This document shows positions 33,379-41,910 of a stretch of 64,000 bases of DNA, in pieces. How positions within the stretch are numbered: the stretch's first letter is position 1; every line of letters starts with the position of its first letter. The translations under genes were made by a program, and so were the position numbers. Origin of the DNA: PMP191F sp047602185 (GTDB lineage: Bacteria; Bacteroidota; Bacteroidia; Chitinophagales; Chitinophagaceae); assembly GCA_047602185.1 (NCBI GenBank), contig JASGHY010000001.1, positions 6,014,001 through 6,078,000 of the forward strand, in the 5' to 3' direction. The notes below the pieces were generated by a model. That model was not told the DNA's origin, did not search any database, and saw nothing but the letters and a program-made list of their open reading frames with translations.

Positions 33379-35292
33379 ATGGCATGGCTTCAATATCTGC
33401 TCAACGTTTCGTTGAGCCTGGTTCCCTTTTACCTTTTGTATATTTTGCTGATGCAGCGGTTTACATTTTTTAAGTGGAATCGCTGGTATATTATAAGTTC
33501 ACTGTTATTGTGTGCATGTATTCCCCTGTTGCGCATTGAGGCCCCGGAAGTTATTTACTACGTTCGCCCGCTGCAAAACCTGGCTGTATTACCGGTTACT
33601 ATAGATACTACTCCTGTTGAATCGCCTGCACAAGCACCTGTTGCCAGTATCAGTTGGGTCACATTGGTATTGGGTATTTACCTCTCAGGCGTATTTTTTA
33701 CTGCCACCCGTTTGTTGCTGAGCATCCGGTATATACTGTTGCTTGTGCGCCAGGGCAGAAAAATGCCATACGAAGGTTACTGGATCATTCGGGGCAAACA
33801 CATCCGGCAGAATGCTTCTTTCTTTCATTACATCTTTTTACGCAATGACCTGCATTCGCAGGAAACCATGTCGGTAGTATTGCACGAAAGTATCCACGTG
33901 CGTCAATGGCATACGGCCGATATCCTGCTGGCAGAGTTCTTTAAAATAGTGTTGTGGTTTCACCCCGTCGTTTATCACTACAAAAAGTTATTGCAACAGG
34001 TACATGAGTACGAGGTAGACCAGGAAGTAGCCGCTCAAACCGATAAAAAAGAATATGCTCACCTGCTGCTGAAATTACAAACCAGTCGCCCGCTTGCAGT
34101 TGTCAATCTGTACAGCGCAGGTGGTACGCGTAAGCGCATCGAAATGTTATTCACCCAAAAAAGTATAGGCATGAAAAAAGTATTCTATTTACTCGTAATT
34201 CCCTGCATGTTGCTCACCGCAACTTATTGCAGCAGAAAAGAACAGATCGCAACTCCTATTAATAGTGCTGCACAGGTAACCTATAAGCAATATGGAGTTG
34301 TAGAAGAAACCGAGAACCAGGTCAGTTATATTCTGTTGCCCGAAAAAATTGCCAACCTGCAGGATTATCACAGTTTCCTGTACAAAGGCGAGCTTACAGA
34401 AGTAGGCAAGCTGTTTGCAAAGTATGGCGTATCTATGAGCGCGCTCACCACGCCCCATACAACCGGTTCTACTGAAATGTGCGGATTTATATTAGATGGT
34501 AAAAATGGAAATACAGATGCTTTTGCAAAGGTTGCTGAGCTGCTGCATAAAAAGCAGGTAATGGTATGCTCTGTCAACAAAAAGACCGGTAAGGCATCTG
34601 TAGTAGTAGCAGCTTACGATCCATCCGCTGCAGGTACAGAAAGAGTAGTGGAAGCCGGTACAGGTTCCTTCTTTATCAATGATGAAAGCCAGTTGCTGCT
34701 TTGTATAAACCTTACAGGCATCGGCACATTTGAAGATAAAAAAGGACTGGAGCAATTTGTAAACCGTATATCAGAAGCTTTTAAAAAAGAGGGATATACA
34801 GATGTAAAAATGGATTTATCTACTAAGAACAGTACAGTGAACAGTATCTATGATATTGATGAATTTACCTTTGGCCTTAAGAACCCGGCTACCGGCGAAC
34901 AGGCTTCCGGTACTTTTAACATCAATGAAATGCTGGAGAAACACATGAATGTAATTTGTCGCGTAGATAAAAAGACAAAGAAGATCCTGATAAAGCCCGG
35001 ACAGATGCCCGTAGCACAGGTAGGTGCCAGGCTGTTCAATGATAATTGTTCTTCCTGCCATACAGAGAATGACCTGGGAAGAGCCCCTGCATTGGCGAAT
35101 GTAGAGGATAGACATACCAGGGAATGGATCTACTCGTATGTGCGCAATAGTGCAGATATGATCCGTAAAGGAGATAAGCAGGCTGTAGAAGTACATCAAC
35201 AGTGGAACCAGTTGCCCATGAATGCTTTCCCTAATCTTACCAACGACGAGATCGATGCCGTGCTGGAGTATATTAAGGCGCAGAAATCATAA
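33379..35292 (+). CDS. BlaR1-like M56 membrane protease with C-terminal cytochrome c domain
   Basis: Membrane protein of 637 residues. Segments in order: TM1 (LLNVSLSLVPFYLLYILLM), TM2 (WYIISSLLLCACIPLL), TM3 (LVLGIYLSGVFFTATRLLL), the M56 zinc-protease loop with HESIH at 169-173, TM4 (KVFYLLVIPCMLLTATYC), then a long extracytoplasmic region of about 260 residues with no recognised fold. From about 545 to the end is a mono-haem cytochrome c domain: CSSCH at 557-561, with Met614 in QLPMNAF as the expected sixth ligand. In BlaR1 the C-terminal part is a penicillin sensor; here haem replaces it, suggesting redox or gas sensing, though electron-transfer use is possible. Partner of the upstream BlaI-type repressor. 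Confidence 0.9.
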   Translation: MAWLQYLLNVSLSLVPFYLLYILLMQRFTFFKWNRWYIISSLLLCACIPLLRIEAPEVIYYVRPLQNLAVLPVTIDTTPVESPAQAPVASISWVTLVLGIYLSGVFFTATRLLLSIRYILLLVRQGRKMPYEGYWIIRGKHIRQNASFFHYIFLRNDLHSQETMSVVLHESIHVRQWHTADILLAEFFKIVLWFHPVVYHYKKLLQQVHEYEVDQEVAAQTDKKEYAHLLLKLQTSRPLAVVNLYSAGGTRKRIEMLFTQKSIGMKKVFYLLVIPCMLLTATYCSRKEQIATPINSAAQVTYKQYGVVEETENQVSYILLPEKIANLQDYHSFLYKGELTEVGKLFAKYGVSMSALTTPHTTGSTEMCGFILDGKNGNTDAFAKVAELLHKKQVMVCSVNKKTGKASVVVAAYDPSAAGTERVVEAGTGSFFINDESQLLLCINLTGIGTFEDKKGLEQFVNRISEAFKKEGYTDVKMDLSTKNSTVNSIYDIDEFTFGLKNPATGEQASGTFNINEMLEKHMNVICRVDKKTKKILIKPGQMPVAQVGARLFNDNCSSCHTENDLGRAPALANVEDRHTREWIYSYVRNSADMIRKGDKQAVEVHQQWNQLPMNAFPNLTNDEIDAVLEYIKAQKS

Positions 35293-35610
35293 TGTGTAAA
35301 TGCTGAACGCTTAACGCGAATACAGGTTATAGGTTGTAAGTTTTAGGTTATGAGTTGAATACAGGAATTAGAAAGGAAGAAAGAATGTGAAAATGTGCAG
35401 ATTGGCTAATGTGCAAATGGAGAAAACCGAAGAATGAAGTCGGAGGTCAGAAGTATGAAAAGACACACGGAAGTACGAAATAAGAAATACGAAGTACGGT
35501 TGGTTGGCTGTATCTGCTCGAAACTCGCAGCTTGCCCTCACGACTGACGATTCACGACTCACGATCCCGCATTCCATTTTTAAATTTTCAAATCAATAAA
35601 TTTTCAAATT
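35293..35610. repeat. Degenerate 7/8-base repeat array between convergent genes
   Basis: Fills the gap between the M56 protease and cysteine desulfurase genes and enters the latter's last codons. Units include TGAACGC and TTAACGC, GGTTATA and GGTTGTA, GAAGTAC and GAAATAC, CGATTCA and CGACTCA, and at the right end 8-base AATTTTCA-type units. Many words are shared, often inverted, with 1481-1739, 13790-14110 and 40440-40975. Confidence 0.82.
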
Positions 35611-36738
35611 TTCCGTCACCCTTTCAATTGCATAATCAATTTCCTCTTCAGTAGTAAAACGTCCCAGTCCAAAGCGAACAGATGCATAGGCCAGTTCATC
35701 AGGAACATTCATTGCTTTGAGTACATAACTGGGTTCCATCAGGGCCGACGTACAGGCCGAACCTGAAGAGACAGCAATATCTTTATTAAAACCGAGTAAG
35801 AGGTTTTGTCCCGGTACGTTATAAAAAGAAATATTGGTGGTGTGTGGAAGGCGGTGCTCCCTGCTACCATTTACCCGACAGAGATGGTGTTGCAGTATAC
35901 CGTTCTCCAGCTTGTTGCGTAAAGCACTTGATCTTTCTATTTCTTTTCTCATTTCAACATAGCATAGTTCTGCTGCTTTACCAAAGCCCACAATGGCGGG
36001 TACGTTCAGTGTGCCACTACGCATGCCCCGTTCGTGCCCGCCACCATCAATCTGTGCAGTAAGACGTACACGTGGATTTTTACGGCGTACATACAATGCG
36101 CCAATTCCTTTGGGGCCATAGAGTTTATGGGCAGAGATAGCCAGCAGGTCTATACCGTCGGTTTGTACATTTACCGGTATCTTACCTGCAGCCTGTGCCG
36201 CATCGCAAAAAAATAATACGTTGTGTTTACGGGCAATCCTGCTTATATCGCTGATGGGCTGTATTACCCCGGTTTCATTATTGGCATACATCACAGCAAT
36301 AAGTACGGTAGCAGGAGTAATAGAGGTTTCCAGTTGCTGCAGGTCAATCAGTCCTTCCGTATTTACCGGCAGGTAAGTAACAGCAGCGCCCAGTTTTTCA
36401 GCATGTTTACAGGTATCCAGTACAGCTTTATGTTCTGTGACAACCGTAATAATATGATTGCCTTTAACGGCATACATTTCCAGCACCCCCTTTATGGCAA
36501 GGTTATTTGCTTCGGTAGCGCCGGAAGTAAAAACGATCTCTTCGCGTTCAGCCCCAATTAAGGCTGCCACCTGCTCACGCGCATATTGTACCGCTTCTTC
36601 GGCCAGCCAGCCAAAACTATGGGTACGGCTGGCGGCATTACCAAAATGTTGGGTGAAATAAGGCAACATGGCATCTACCACCCGTGGATCACAGGGAGTG
36701 GTGGCATTGTTATCGAGATAAACGGGCAACTGTAACAT
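35593..36738 (-). CDS. Cysteine desulfurase (IscS/NifS family)
   Basis: PLP enzyme of 381 residues that takes sulfur from cysteine for Fe-S clusters and thiolated tRNA. N-terminal YLDNNATTPCDP is typical; the PLP lysine is Lys205 in SAHKLYGPKG, and the active-site cysteine is Cys329 in SSGSACTSA. MYANNETGVIQPISDI and FFCDAAQAAGKIPV complete the family pattern. It belongs to the NifS/IscS group I class, not SufS. ATG 36738 follows a -7 element at 36752-36759; a longer frame to 36888 lacks family similarity at its start. The last residues ENLKIY are encoded by repeat units like those at the gltX end. No iscU or regulator is adjacent. Confidence 0.93.
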   Translation of the reverse strand: MLQLPVYLDNNATTPCDPRVVDAMLPYFTQHFGNAASRTHSFGWLAEEAVQYAREQVAALIGAEREEIVFTSGATEANNLAIKGVLEMYAVKGNHIITVVTEHKAVLDTCKHAEKLGAAVTYLPVNTEGLIDLQQLETSITPATVLIAVMYANNETGVIQPISDISRIARKHNVLFFCDAAQAAGKIPVNVQTDGIDLLAISAHKLYGPKGIGALYVRRKNPRVRLTAQIDGGGHERGMRSGTLNVPAIVGFGKAAELCYVEMRKEIERSSALRNKLENGILQHHLCRVNGSREHRLPHTTNISFYNVPGQNLLLGFNKDIAVSSGSACTSALMEPSYVLKAMNVPDELAYASVRFGLGRFTTEEEIDYAIERVTENLKIY

Positions 36739-36751
36739 AACTGTACAGTTA

Positions 36752-36759
36752 CAAATGTA
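36752..36759 (-). promoter_or_regulatory. -7 element of the cysteine desulfurase gene
   Basis: Perfect TACATTTG on the minus strand, ending 13 bases before the ATG at 36738. No clear -33 element was found. Confidence 0.45.
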
Positions 36760-36992
36760 GCGGTAAAATGGTTGTGTATCGCTATAGGCATAACCGGCCA
36801 ATTGCAGAGAGCAGGGGAGGCATGAGTTTGCACAGGGAAAATTCACTCCGGGCCATGATCGTACAATGGCTGTATCAAAACCGGACATCTGTTACAAGGT
36901 AAGTATCTTCATTTGGCTGGTTATGAATACTGTACACAGGTGGCATTTTTTTGGTTGAAAAATGATGAATTCTTCTCCTTAAAACCTCCTCT

Positions 36993-39353
36993 ATGCTAAA
37001 AAGTTATTTTAAGACCGCCTGGCGTGTTATCGCCCGTTTTAAAACCTATAGTATTCTCAATATTTCCGGCCTGGCCCTCGGCATTGCTTCCTGCCTCATT
37101 GTGTTCCTGGTGGTGAAGTATGAGCTGGGGTATGACAGCTTTCATAAAAAGTCAGACCGCATTTACCGGGTTACGCTCAATGCCATAGATTTTAATCCCA
37201 GCGTATCCTTTGTAATTGGGCCAAAGATGCGCAGCTATTTTCCGGAGCTGGAACAGATCACAAGAATATGGTATGATGCAGAGGGGGTAGTGAAGATCAA
37301 TAATGCACGCTACAGGGAAAAGGCATTCCTGTTTGCAGACGAAAACTTTCCCAAAGTCTTTGACTATGTATGGCTAAGCGGTAATCCTGCTACCGCATTG
37401 GCCGAGCCCAACGCGATTGTACTTACTGAAAGCATAGCGCATAAATATTTCGGTAATACAAATGCTATGGGGCAGGTAATAAACCTTGATAATTCAATGG
37501 ATCTGAAAGTAACGGGTATTATCAAAGATGTACCCGGCAATACCACTTTGCCATTCAAAAGCCTGGTATCGCTTGCAACTGTAAAGGAAGATGTTGACCG
37601 GATGGATAACTTTTACAGCATTGCAGGGGGAAATACTTTTATTGTATTGCCTGAGCATTATAACATTGAAGATCTGCGTAAGCGCATGCCACAGTTCATT
37701 GCAGATAACTGGGGTAAGGATATGGCCAAAGAAGCCCGTTTGCCCCTGCAGCCCCTGCGCGATATTCATTTTGATCAGCGATACCTGAACAGTGATATTA
37801 CACCCACCACCTCCCGCGCCACTTACTGGGCGCTGGCGGCCGTGGCAATCTTCATTATCCTGATAGCCTGTATCAACTTTGTAAACCTGGCAACAGCGCA
37901 GGCCATCAGGCGTTCAAGGGAAATAGGTGTAAGAAAAGTACTGGGTTCTAACCGTTCACAACTGATAGGCCAGTTTTTAAGTGAAACCTCCCTGATGGTA
38001 ATAGCCGCTACAGTATTAGGAGCATTGATGGCAGCCCTGCTGTTACCGGTATTATCACGGTGGCTGGAAATTAAAATAACCACGGCACAGTTAATGCAGC
38101 CCGCCACTATCGGAATAATGCTGCTGGCAATGATTGTAATGATCCTGCTGGCTGGCCTGTATCCGGCTTTTGTTCAGTCTGCATTCAATCCTTTACAATC
38201 ATTAAAAACGCGTGCTGTGGCAAACAGTCGTGGGTTAACGTTACGCAAATCATTAGTAGTAGTACAGTTTGCTATTTCGCAGATAATGATCATTGGAACC
38301 CTGGTAGTAGCTTACCAGATGGATTTTTTCAGGAACCGCGACCTGGGGTATGATAAAGAAGCGGTGATCTCTATCAGCTCGCCCGATAATGACAAGCGTG
38401 AATTGCTAAAGCAGCAGCTGCTCAGCAACCCCGGCGTAAAGAATGTAAGTTTTGCTTCCGGCGCACCTGCTTATAACAGCCAGTACACCGATTGCAATTC
38501 ACCGGAATTAGGGATTGAAAAAAATGAGATCTCTGAAATGAAATTCATTGATGAGAATTATATCGACATGTTTGCTATCAAAATGCTGGCGGGTAATAAA
38601 ATAATAAAAAAGGCGGCAGGTGATACTACCCACGAAGCAGTGATCAACGAAACCCTGATGCAGAAGCTGAATGTAACTGAGCCGCAGAAAATGATCGGTA
38701 AACATATAATGATCAATGGCTGGTACACTACAGTGATTGGTGTGGTACAGGATTTTCAAAGTGAATCAAAACATAAAAAAAGAAGAGCCTGCGTTTTGTT
38801 TTATAGCGCTAAACGTTTCTGGAATGCTTGTATAAAACTACAGGCCAATGATATGCAGCATACCATTGCCGGTATAGATAAAACATGGTCGGCGATGTTT
38901 CCCGATGATATGTTTCGATATGAATTCCTGGACGAACATATTTCCAATTGGTACATGCAGGAGCAGAAAGAGTACACGGCCTTTAAAATGTTTTCAGGTA
39001 TAGCCATCTTTATTGGCTGTCTTGGTTTGTATGGGCTTATTGCTTTTGCTGCTGCACAGCGTACCAAGGAAGTGGGTGTACGGAAAGTACTGGGCGCATC
39101 ACTGGCAGATATTGTATTCTTATTTTCAAAAGAGTTTGTAGTGCTGATCGCTATTGCCTTTGTAATTGCAGCACCTGTAGCGTGGTATGTAATGAATAAC
39201 TGGCTGCAGGATTTTGCTTACCGGGTATCGATCAACGCAGGCATCTTTGCCGTTGCCATTGCTGTTTCGTTCATGATAGCAGGCTCTACCATCGCTTACC
39301 AGGCCATCAGGGCCGGACTGGTAAATCCTGTAAAGAGTTTGAGAACAGAATAA
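36993..39353 (+). CDS. FtsX/MacB-type ABC transporter permease
   Basis: Membrane protein of 786 residues with the two-module arrangement of Bacteroidota ABC permeases: N-terminal TM (YSILNISGLALGIASCLIVF), MacB-like periplasmic domain (about 45-275, including FADENFPKVFDYVWLSGNP), a first FtsX domain with three segments (about 280-425, REIGVRKVLGSNRSQLIGQF), a second periplasmic domain, and a second FtsX domain at the end (about 670-786, TKEVGVRKVLGASLADIVFL). Such permeases use the energy of a separate LolD/MacB ATPase to move lipoproteins, peptides or drugs, or to act mechanically on the envelope. No ATPase gene is adjacent. ATG start. Confidence 0.9.
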   Translation: MLKSYFKTAWRVIARFKTYSILNISGLALGIASCLIVFLVVKYELGYDSFHKKSDRIYRVTLNAIDFNPSVSFVIGPKMRSYFPELEQITRIWYDAEGVVKINNARYREKAFLFADENFPKVFDYVWLSGNPATALAEPNAIVLTESIAHKYFGNTNAMGQVINLDNSMDLKVTGIIKDVPGNTTLPFKSLVSLATVKEDVDRMDNFYSIAGGNTFIVLPEHYNIEDLRKRMPQFIADNWGKDMAKEARLPLQPLRDIHFDQRYLNSDITPTTSRATYWALAAVAIFIILIACINFVNLATAQAIRRSREIGVRKVLGSNRSQLIGQFLSETSLMVIAATVLGALMAALLLPVLSRWLEIKITTAQLMQPATIGIMLLAMIVMILLAGLYPAFVQSAFNPLQSLKTRAVANSRGLTLRKSLVVVQFAISQIMIIGTLVVAYQMDFFRNRDLGYDKEAVISISSPDNDKRELLKQQLLSNPGVKNVSFASGAPAYNSQYTDCNSPELGIEKNEISEMKFIDENYIDMFAIKMLAGNKIIKKAAGDTTHEAVINETLMQKLNVTEPQKMIGKHIMINGWYTTVIGVVQDFQSESKHKKRRACVLFYSAKRFWNACIKLQANDMQHTIAGIDKTWSAMFPDDMFRYEFLDEHISNWYMQEQKEYTAFKMFSGIAIFIGCLGLYGLIAFAAAQRTKEVGVRKVLGASLADIVFLFSKEFVVLIAIAFVIAAPVAWYVMNNWLQDFAYRVSINAGIFAVAIAVSFMIAGSTIAYQAIRAGLVNPVKSLRTE

Positions 39354-39354
39354 G

Positions 39355-39690
39355 GGGACAGGTTTAAGGTATCAGGTATAAAGTATAAGGTTTAAGGTGT
39401 TTAAGTTCGGGATCGCTATTTTAATAGTAAAAGCCAGCAGTTATAGAAATGACTTACTATAATAGCAGCGGGTTTCATTTACTTAGGTGCTTCGACATTC
39501 AACACCTTAAACCTTATACTTTAAACTTTATGCCTTCAATGCCCTGTATATGGTCCCGGTCTCTGACCGGTTGCACTATATCGACATATTTCATTTACTC
39601 AAGGACTTCAACATTCAGCACCTTAAACATTAAACTTTATACTTTCAACTACTATCCGGCAGCCGGTAACCGGCAACATGTCTCCTGTAA
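39355..39690. repeat. Degenerate 7-base repeat array with inverted arms
   Basis: Begins at the permease stop codon with units such as GGTTTAA, GGTATCA and GGTATAA, and continues near 39500 and 39620 with complementary units such as AACCTTA, TACTTTA and AACTTTA, so the two sides could pair as a long imperfect hairpin. The right end (TATCCGG, CAGCCGG, TAACCGG) lies inside the last codons of the next minus-strand gene. Confidence 0.8.
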
Positions 39691-40226
39691 TATCTTCTTA
39701 TAGCTATCCCTTTTGTTTTTGTAACAGCAGGCATAACAACAACTGCTGGTTTAACCGCAACTGTTTCTGAAGCTATTTCATTACCTCGTTCGATATATTG
39801 CTCGGTAGAAGGTTGTATTACTTCGTAGTTGATTGCCGGGTTATAGCCCAGGTTATAGAGATGCTCCCATAGGGAATTGGCTACTTCATCATCAGTACAC
39901 TCTTGTGTTTTCAATAACTGGTTACCTACTCCCACCAATTGACGGTACAGGCTGTGCAGCTTCCAGCCCTCGGGTAATTGTCCATACACCTCAGATGCTA
40001 TGGCTGAAGCTTTGCCTAGTTTGCCGGCAAACTGCATTGTCTTTTTAAACTTGGGAGAACGTTTTACCCGGTTTCCATCCAGTGAGCTTTTAGCCCGCAC
40101 CAGGTACTGACCATTCAGCATGTAAAACGTGAGGTTACGTTTATGCATCGTTCCGATCCAAACAATGTATGCCGGATTATCGGGATCGATCTGAACACTT
40201 CTTATTTCACGTTCCTCCTTTTTCAT
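39645..40226 (-). CDS. Conserved hypothetical protein
   Basis: Protein of 193 residues, basic, without signal peptide or membrane segment. The N-terminal part (IVWIGTMHKRNLTFYMLNGQ followed by YLVRAKSSLDGNRVKRS) looks like a family of unknown function seen in Bacteroidota genomes, in which KRSPKFKKTM is a conserved stretch; this is from memory, not a search. Residues 60-120 are probably helical. The last 10-15 residues (RHVAGYRLPDSS) are encoded by 7-base repeat units, so the natural C-terminus may have been extended or replaced. ATG start; single gene. No function can be given. Confidence 0.65.
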   Translation of the reverse strand: MKKEEREIRSVQIDPDNPAYIVWIGTMHKRNLTFYMLNGQYLVRAKSSLDGNRVKRSPKFKKTMQFAGKLGKASAIASEVYGQLPEGWKLHSLYRQLVGVGNQLLKTQECTDDEVANSLWEHLYNLGYNPAINYEVIQPSTEQYIERGNEIASETVAVKPAVVVMPAVTKTKGIAIRRYYRRHVAGYRLPDSS

Positions 40227-40439
40227 GCTTCTTAAAGTTACAACCTGCTTCTTATCATCACATCTCCACCCACTACTTCTTTCTTGGAGGTACGCACCCG
40301 GGGCCTTTGTTTTAACATTTGCGATGATCGCATTAGGGTATTTGTATGTTTAAGCAGGGTATTGTAAGCTACCTGGTTATGGTTTGCTTGTAGTTTGGTT
40401 ATTGATTGGCTAATATTTGCTTATAGTTTGGGTATAGTT

Positions 40440-40975
40440 TACTCTTAGGTAAAGGCGTAGAAAATAAGGGTTAAGTAATAAGTAAACTATGCTTAAATAA
40501 GGAGTTGGTATTAAGGAGTTAGGAGGAAGGTAATGTGCAAATGGAGGAAGGCCAAACGCGGAACGCTTAATGCTGAACGCGGAGCAGGGGAAGGCGTGGC
40601 ACGGTTATAAGTATGTTGTCCGATATGTAGCCGGATGCTGCAACCGTGTCACGCCTTTATTCCGGCTTTAGCCGGTAAAGAGATGTTGTTAGGCAGGGAA
40701 TGTATTTGAATTGATTGCCTCGTCCTTTAGGGCGAGGAAGCAAGAAGGGAATAAGGAATTAGAAAGTGAAAGACACAAGGTTTAAGCAAGTACGAAATAA
40801 GAAGTACGAAGTACGGAAGGTCGGTATATTGGCTCGCGGCTTGCATTGCGTCTTCGCGAATCTTTGCACCTTTGCGTGAAATCTAACTGCAAATTGCCAA
40901 CTGCCAACTTGCACTCCTCGCATTTGCGTGAAACCTTGCGATTTGCCAGGGATAGTGTAGATTGCTGATCTATAA
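40440..40975. repeat. Mixed 7-base repeat array and REP hairpins
   Basis: The 758-base gap 40227-40984 holds no gene. From about 40330 it shows GTTTG/TATAGTTT-like words, then 7-base units (GGAGTTG, GGAGTTA, GGAGGAA; CGCGGAA, CGCTTAA, TGCTGAA near 40550), an interrupting REP block at 40593-40739, then GAAGTAC/GAAATAA units near 40790 and TTGCCAACTG words near 40890 that are inverted copies of those at 1551 and 13889. Confidence 0.75.
40593..40739. repeat. REP-like hairpin block (CCTCGTCC family), copy 1
   Basis: An outer inverted repeat (GGCGTGGCACGGTT at its left and AACCGTGTCACGCC at 40641-40654) is followed by CCGGCTTTAGCCGG (40662-40675) and by the hairpin CCTCGTCCTTTAGGGCGAGG (40718-40737). 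The last two parts, with the same 77-78-base spacing, recur at 49171-49249. No transposase gene is in the window. Confidence 0.75.
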
Positions 40976-40984
40976 AACATTGCC

Positions 40985-41389
40985 ATGCTGAAAGTAGAAC
41001 ATATTGGTATAGCGGTTAAAAATCTTGCAGACTCAGTTCCTTTATTTGAAAAACTGCTCAATACTGCCTGCTATAAAACAGAACCGGTAGAGAGTGAGAA
41101 AGTAACGACTGCTTTTTTTAAACAGGGCGATACCAAGATTGAGTTACTGGAAAGCAGCGATGCAGATGGTGTAATTGCAAAGTTCATTGATAAAAAAGGC
41201 GAGGGCATCCATCATATTGCCTTTGAAGTAGAAGACATAGAAGCAGAAATGAAACGCCTGCAACAGGAAGGTTTTGTTTTACTCAATCCTGTTCCCAAGC
41301 CCGGCGCAGATAATAAACTCGTTTGCTTCCTTCATCCTAAAAATACTAATGGAGTGTTGGTGGAGTTGTGTATGGAGAAGAAGTTGTAA
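40985..41389 (+). CDS. mce: Methylmalonyl-CoA epimerase
   Basis: Vicinal-oxygen-chelate fold enzyme of 134 residues that interconverts (R)- and (S)-methylmalonyl-CoA between propionyl-CoA carboxylase and the B12-dependent mutase. The two-repeat pattern is clear: KVEHIGIAVKNLADSVPLFE with metal ligand His6, KIELLESSDADGVIAKFI, GEGIHHIAFEVEDIEAEM with His76/His77, and NTNGVLVELCM with Glu127. The length is the family norm. The final codons (KL-stop) are the start of a 7-base repeat array. The window also encodes the B12-binding mutase subunit at 13381-13788 but no carboxylase or large mutase subunit. Confidence 0.93.
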   Translation: MLKVEHIGIAVKNLADSVPLFEKLLNTACYKTEPVESEKVTTAFFKQGDTKIELLESSDADGVIAKFIDKKGEGIHHIAFEVEDIEAEMKRLQQEGFVLLNPVPKPGADNKLVCFLHPKNTNGVLVELCMEKKL

Positions 41390-41532
41390 GTTTTAGGTGG
41401 TAGGTTATAAGTTTGTCGCTGTAGTTCGAAAGCACAGCACTATTGTCCAATAGTAGTTTGTCTCAATTGCTATTAGTCATCGACTTTGAATATAATGCAA
41501 TAAACCTACGACCTATAACTTAAAACTTATAA
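41379..41532. repeat. Degenerate 7-base arrays forming an inverted pair
   Basis: The mce stop codon lies in AGTTGTA, followed by AGTTTTA, GGTGGTA and GGTTATA. On the other side, reading the minus strand from the DUF3037 stop codon, the units are TGTTATA, AGTTTTA, AGTTATA and GGTCGTA. The two about 30-base arms are thus nearly complementary and both start exactly at stop codons of convergent genes. Confidence 0.8.
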
Positions 41533-41910
41533 CACAAGCTGCGTATGCAACCTCTCCAGTGTTTCCAGCGGATCGTTGCAGAGACCGGGATGTACTTTGG
41601 AAGCCTGCACCACCGTACTGCGGGTGGCAGTAAGCCAGCGGAAACGGGAGGCCATATCTAATTTTGCAATAGGGCCACCGGCTGCATTACCCAGACAGAT
41701 ATTCCGGATAGCACAAAGGTATTCATGAATTTCAGCAAGATCTATTTTAGGAGCAAAGGCCAGCACCCTTGCTTCGTCCAGCGAAAACAAGGTTTGCAGA
41801 AAGCGTTTGTCCTTACAATACAATATCACCCCCACATTGAGGAATTCTTCCCGTTCTACTTTCGGCACAACGCGGATAACAGCGTACTCAAATAAGTGAT
41901 TCCCTTGCAT
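41527..41910 (-). CDS. DUF3037 family protein
   Basis: Cytoplasmic protein of 127 residues. The N-terminal FEYAVIRVVPKVEREEFLNV plus GVILYCKDKRFLQTLF is the hallmark of DUF3037; the rest (HEYLCAIRNICLGNAAGGPI, LTATRSTVVQASKVHPGLC) also fits. The function of the family is unknown. Its start lies inside the end of the HipA-like kinase gene (23-base overlap), so the two are translationally coupled. The stop codon is the first part of a repeat unit. Confidence 0.82.
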   Translation of the reverse strand: MQGNHLFEYAVIRVVPKVEREEFLNVGVILYCKDKRFLQTLFSLDEARVLAFAPKIDLAEIHEYLCAIRNICLGNAAGGPIAKLDMASRFRWLTATRSTVVQASKVHPGLCNDPLETLERLHTQLVL

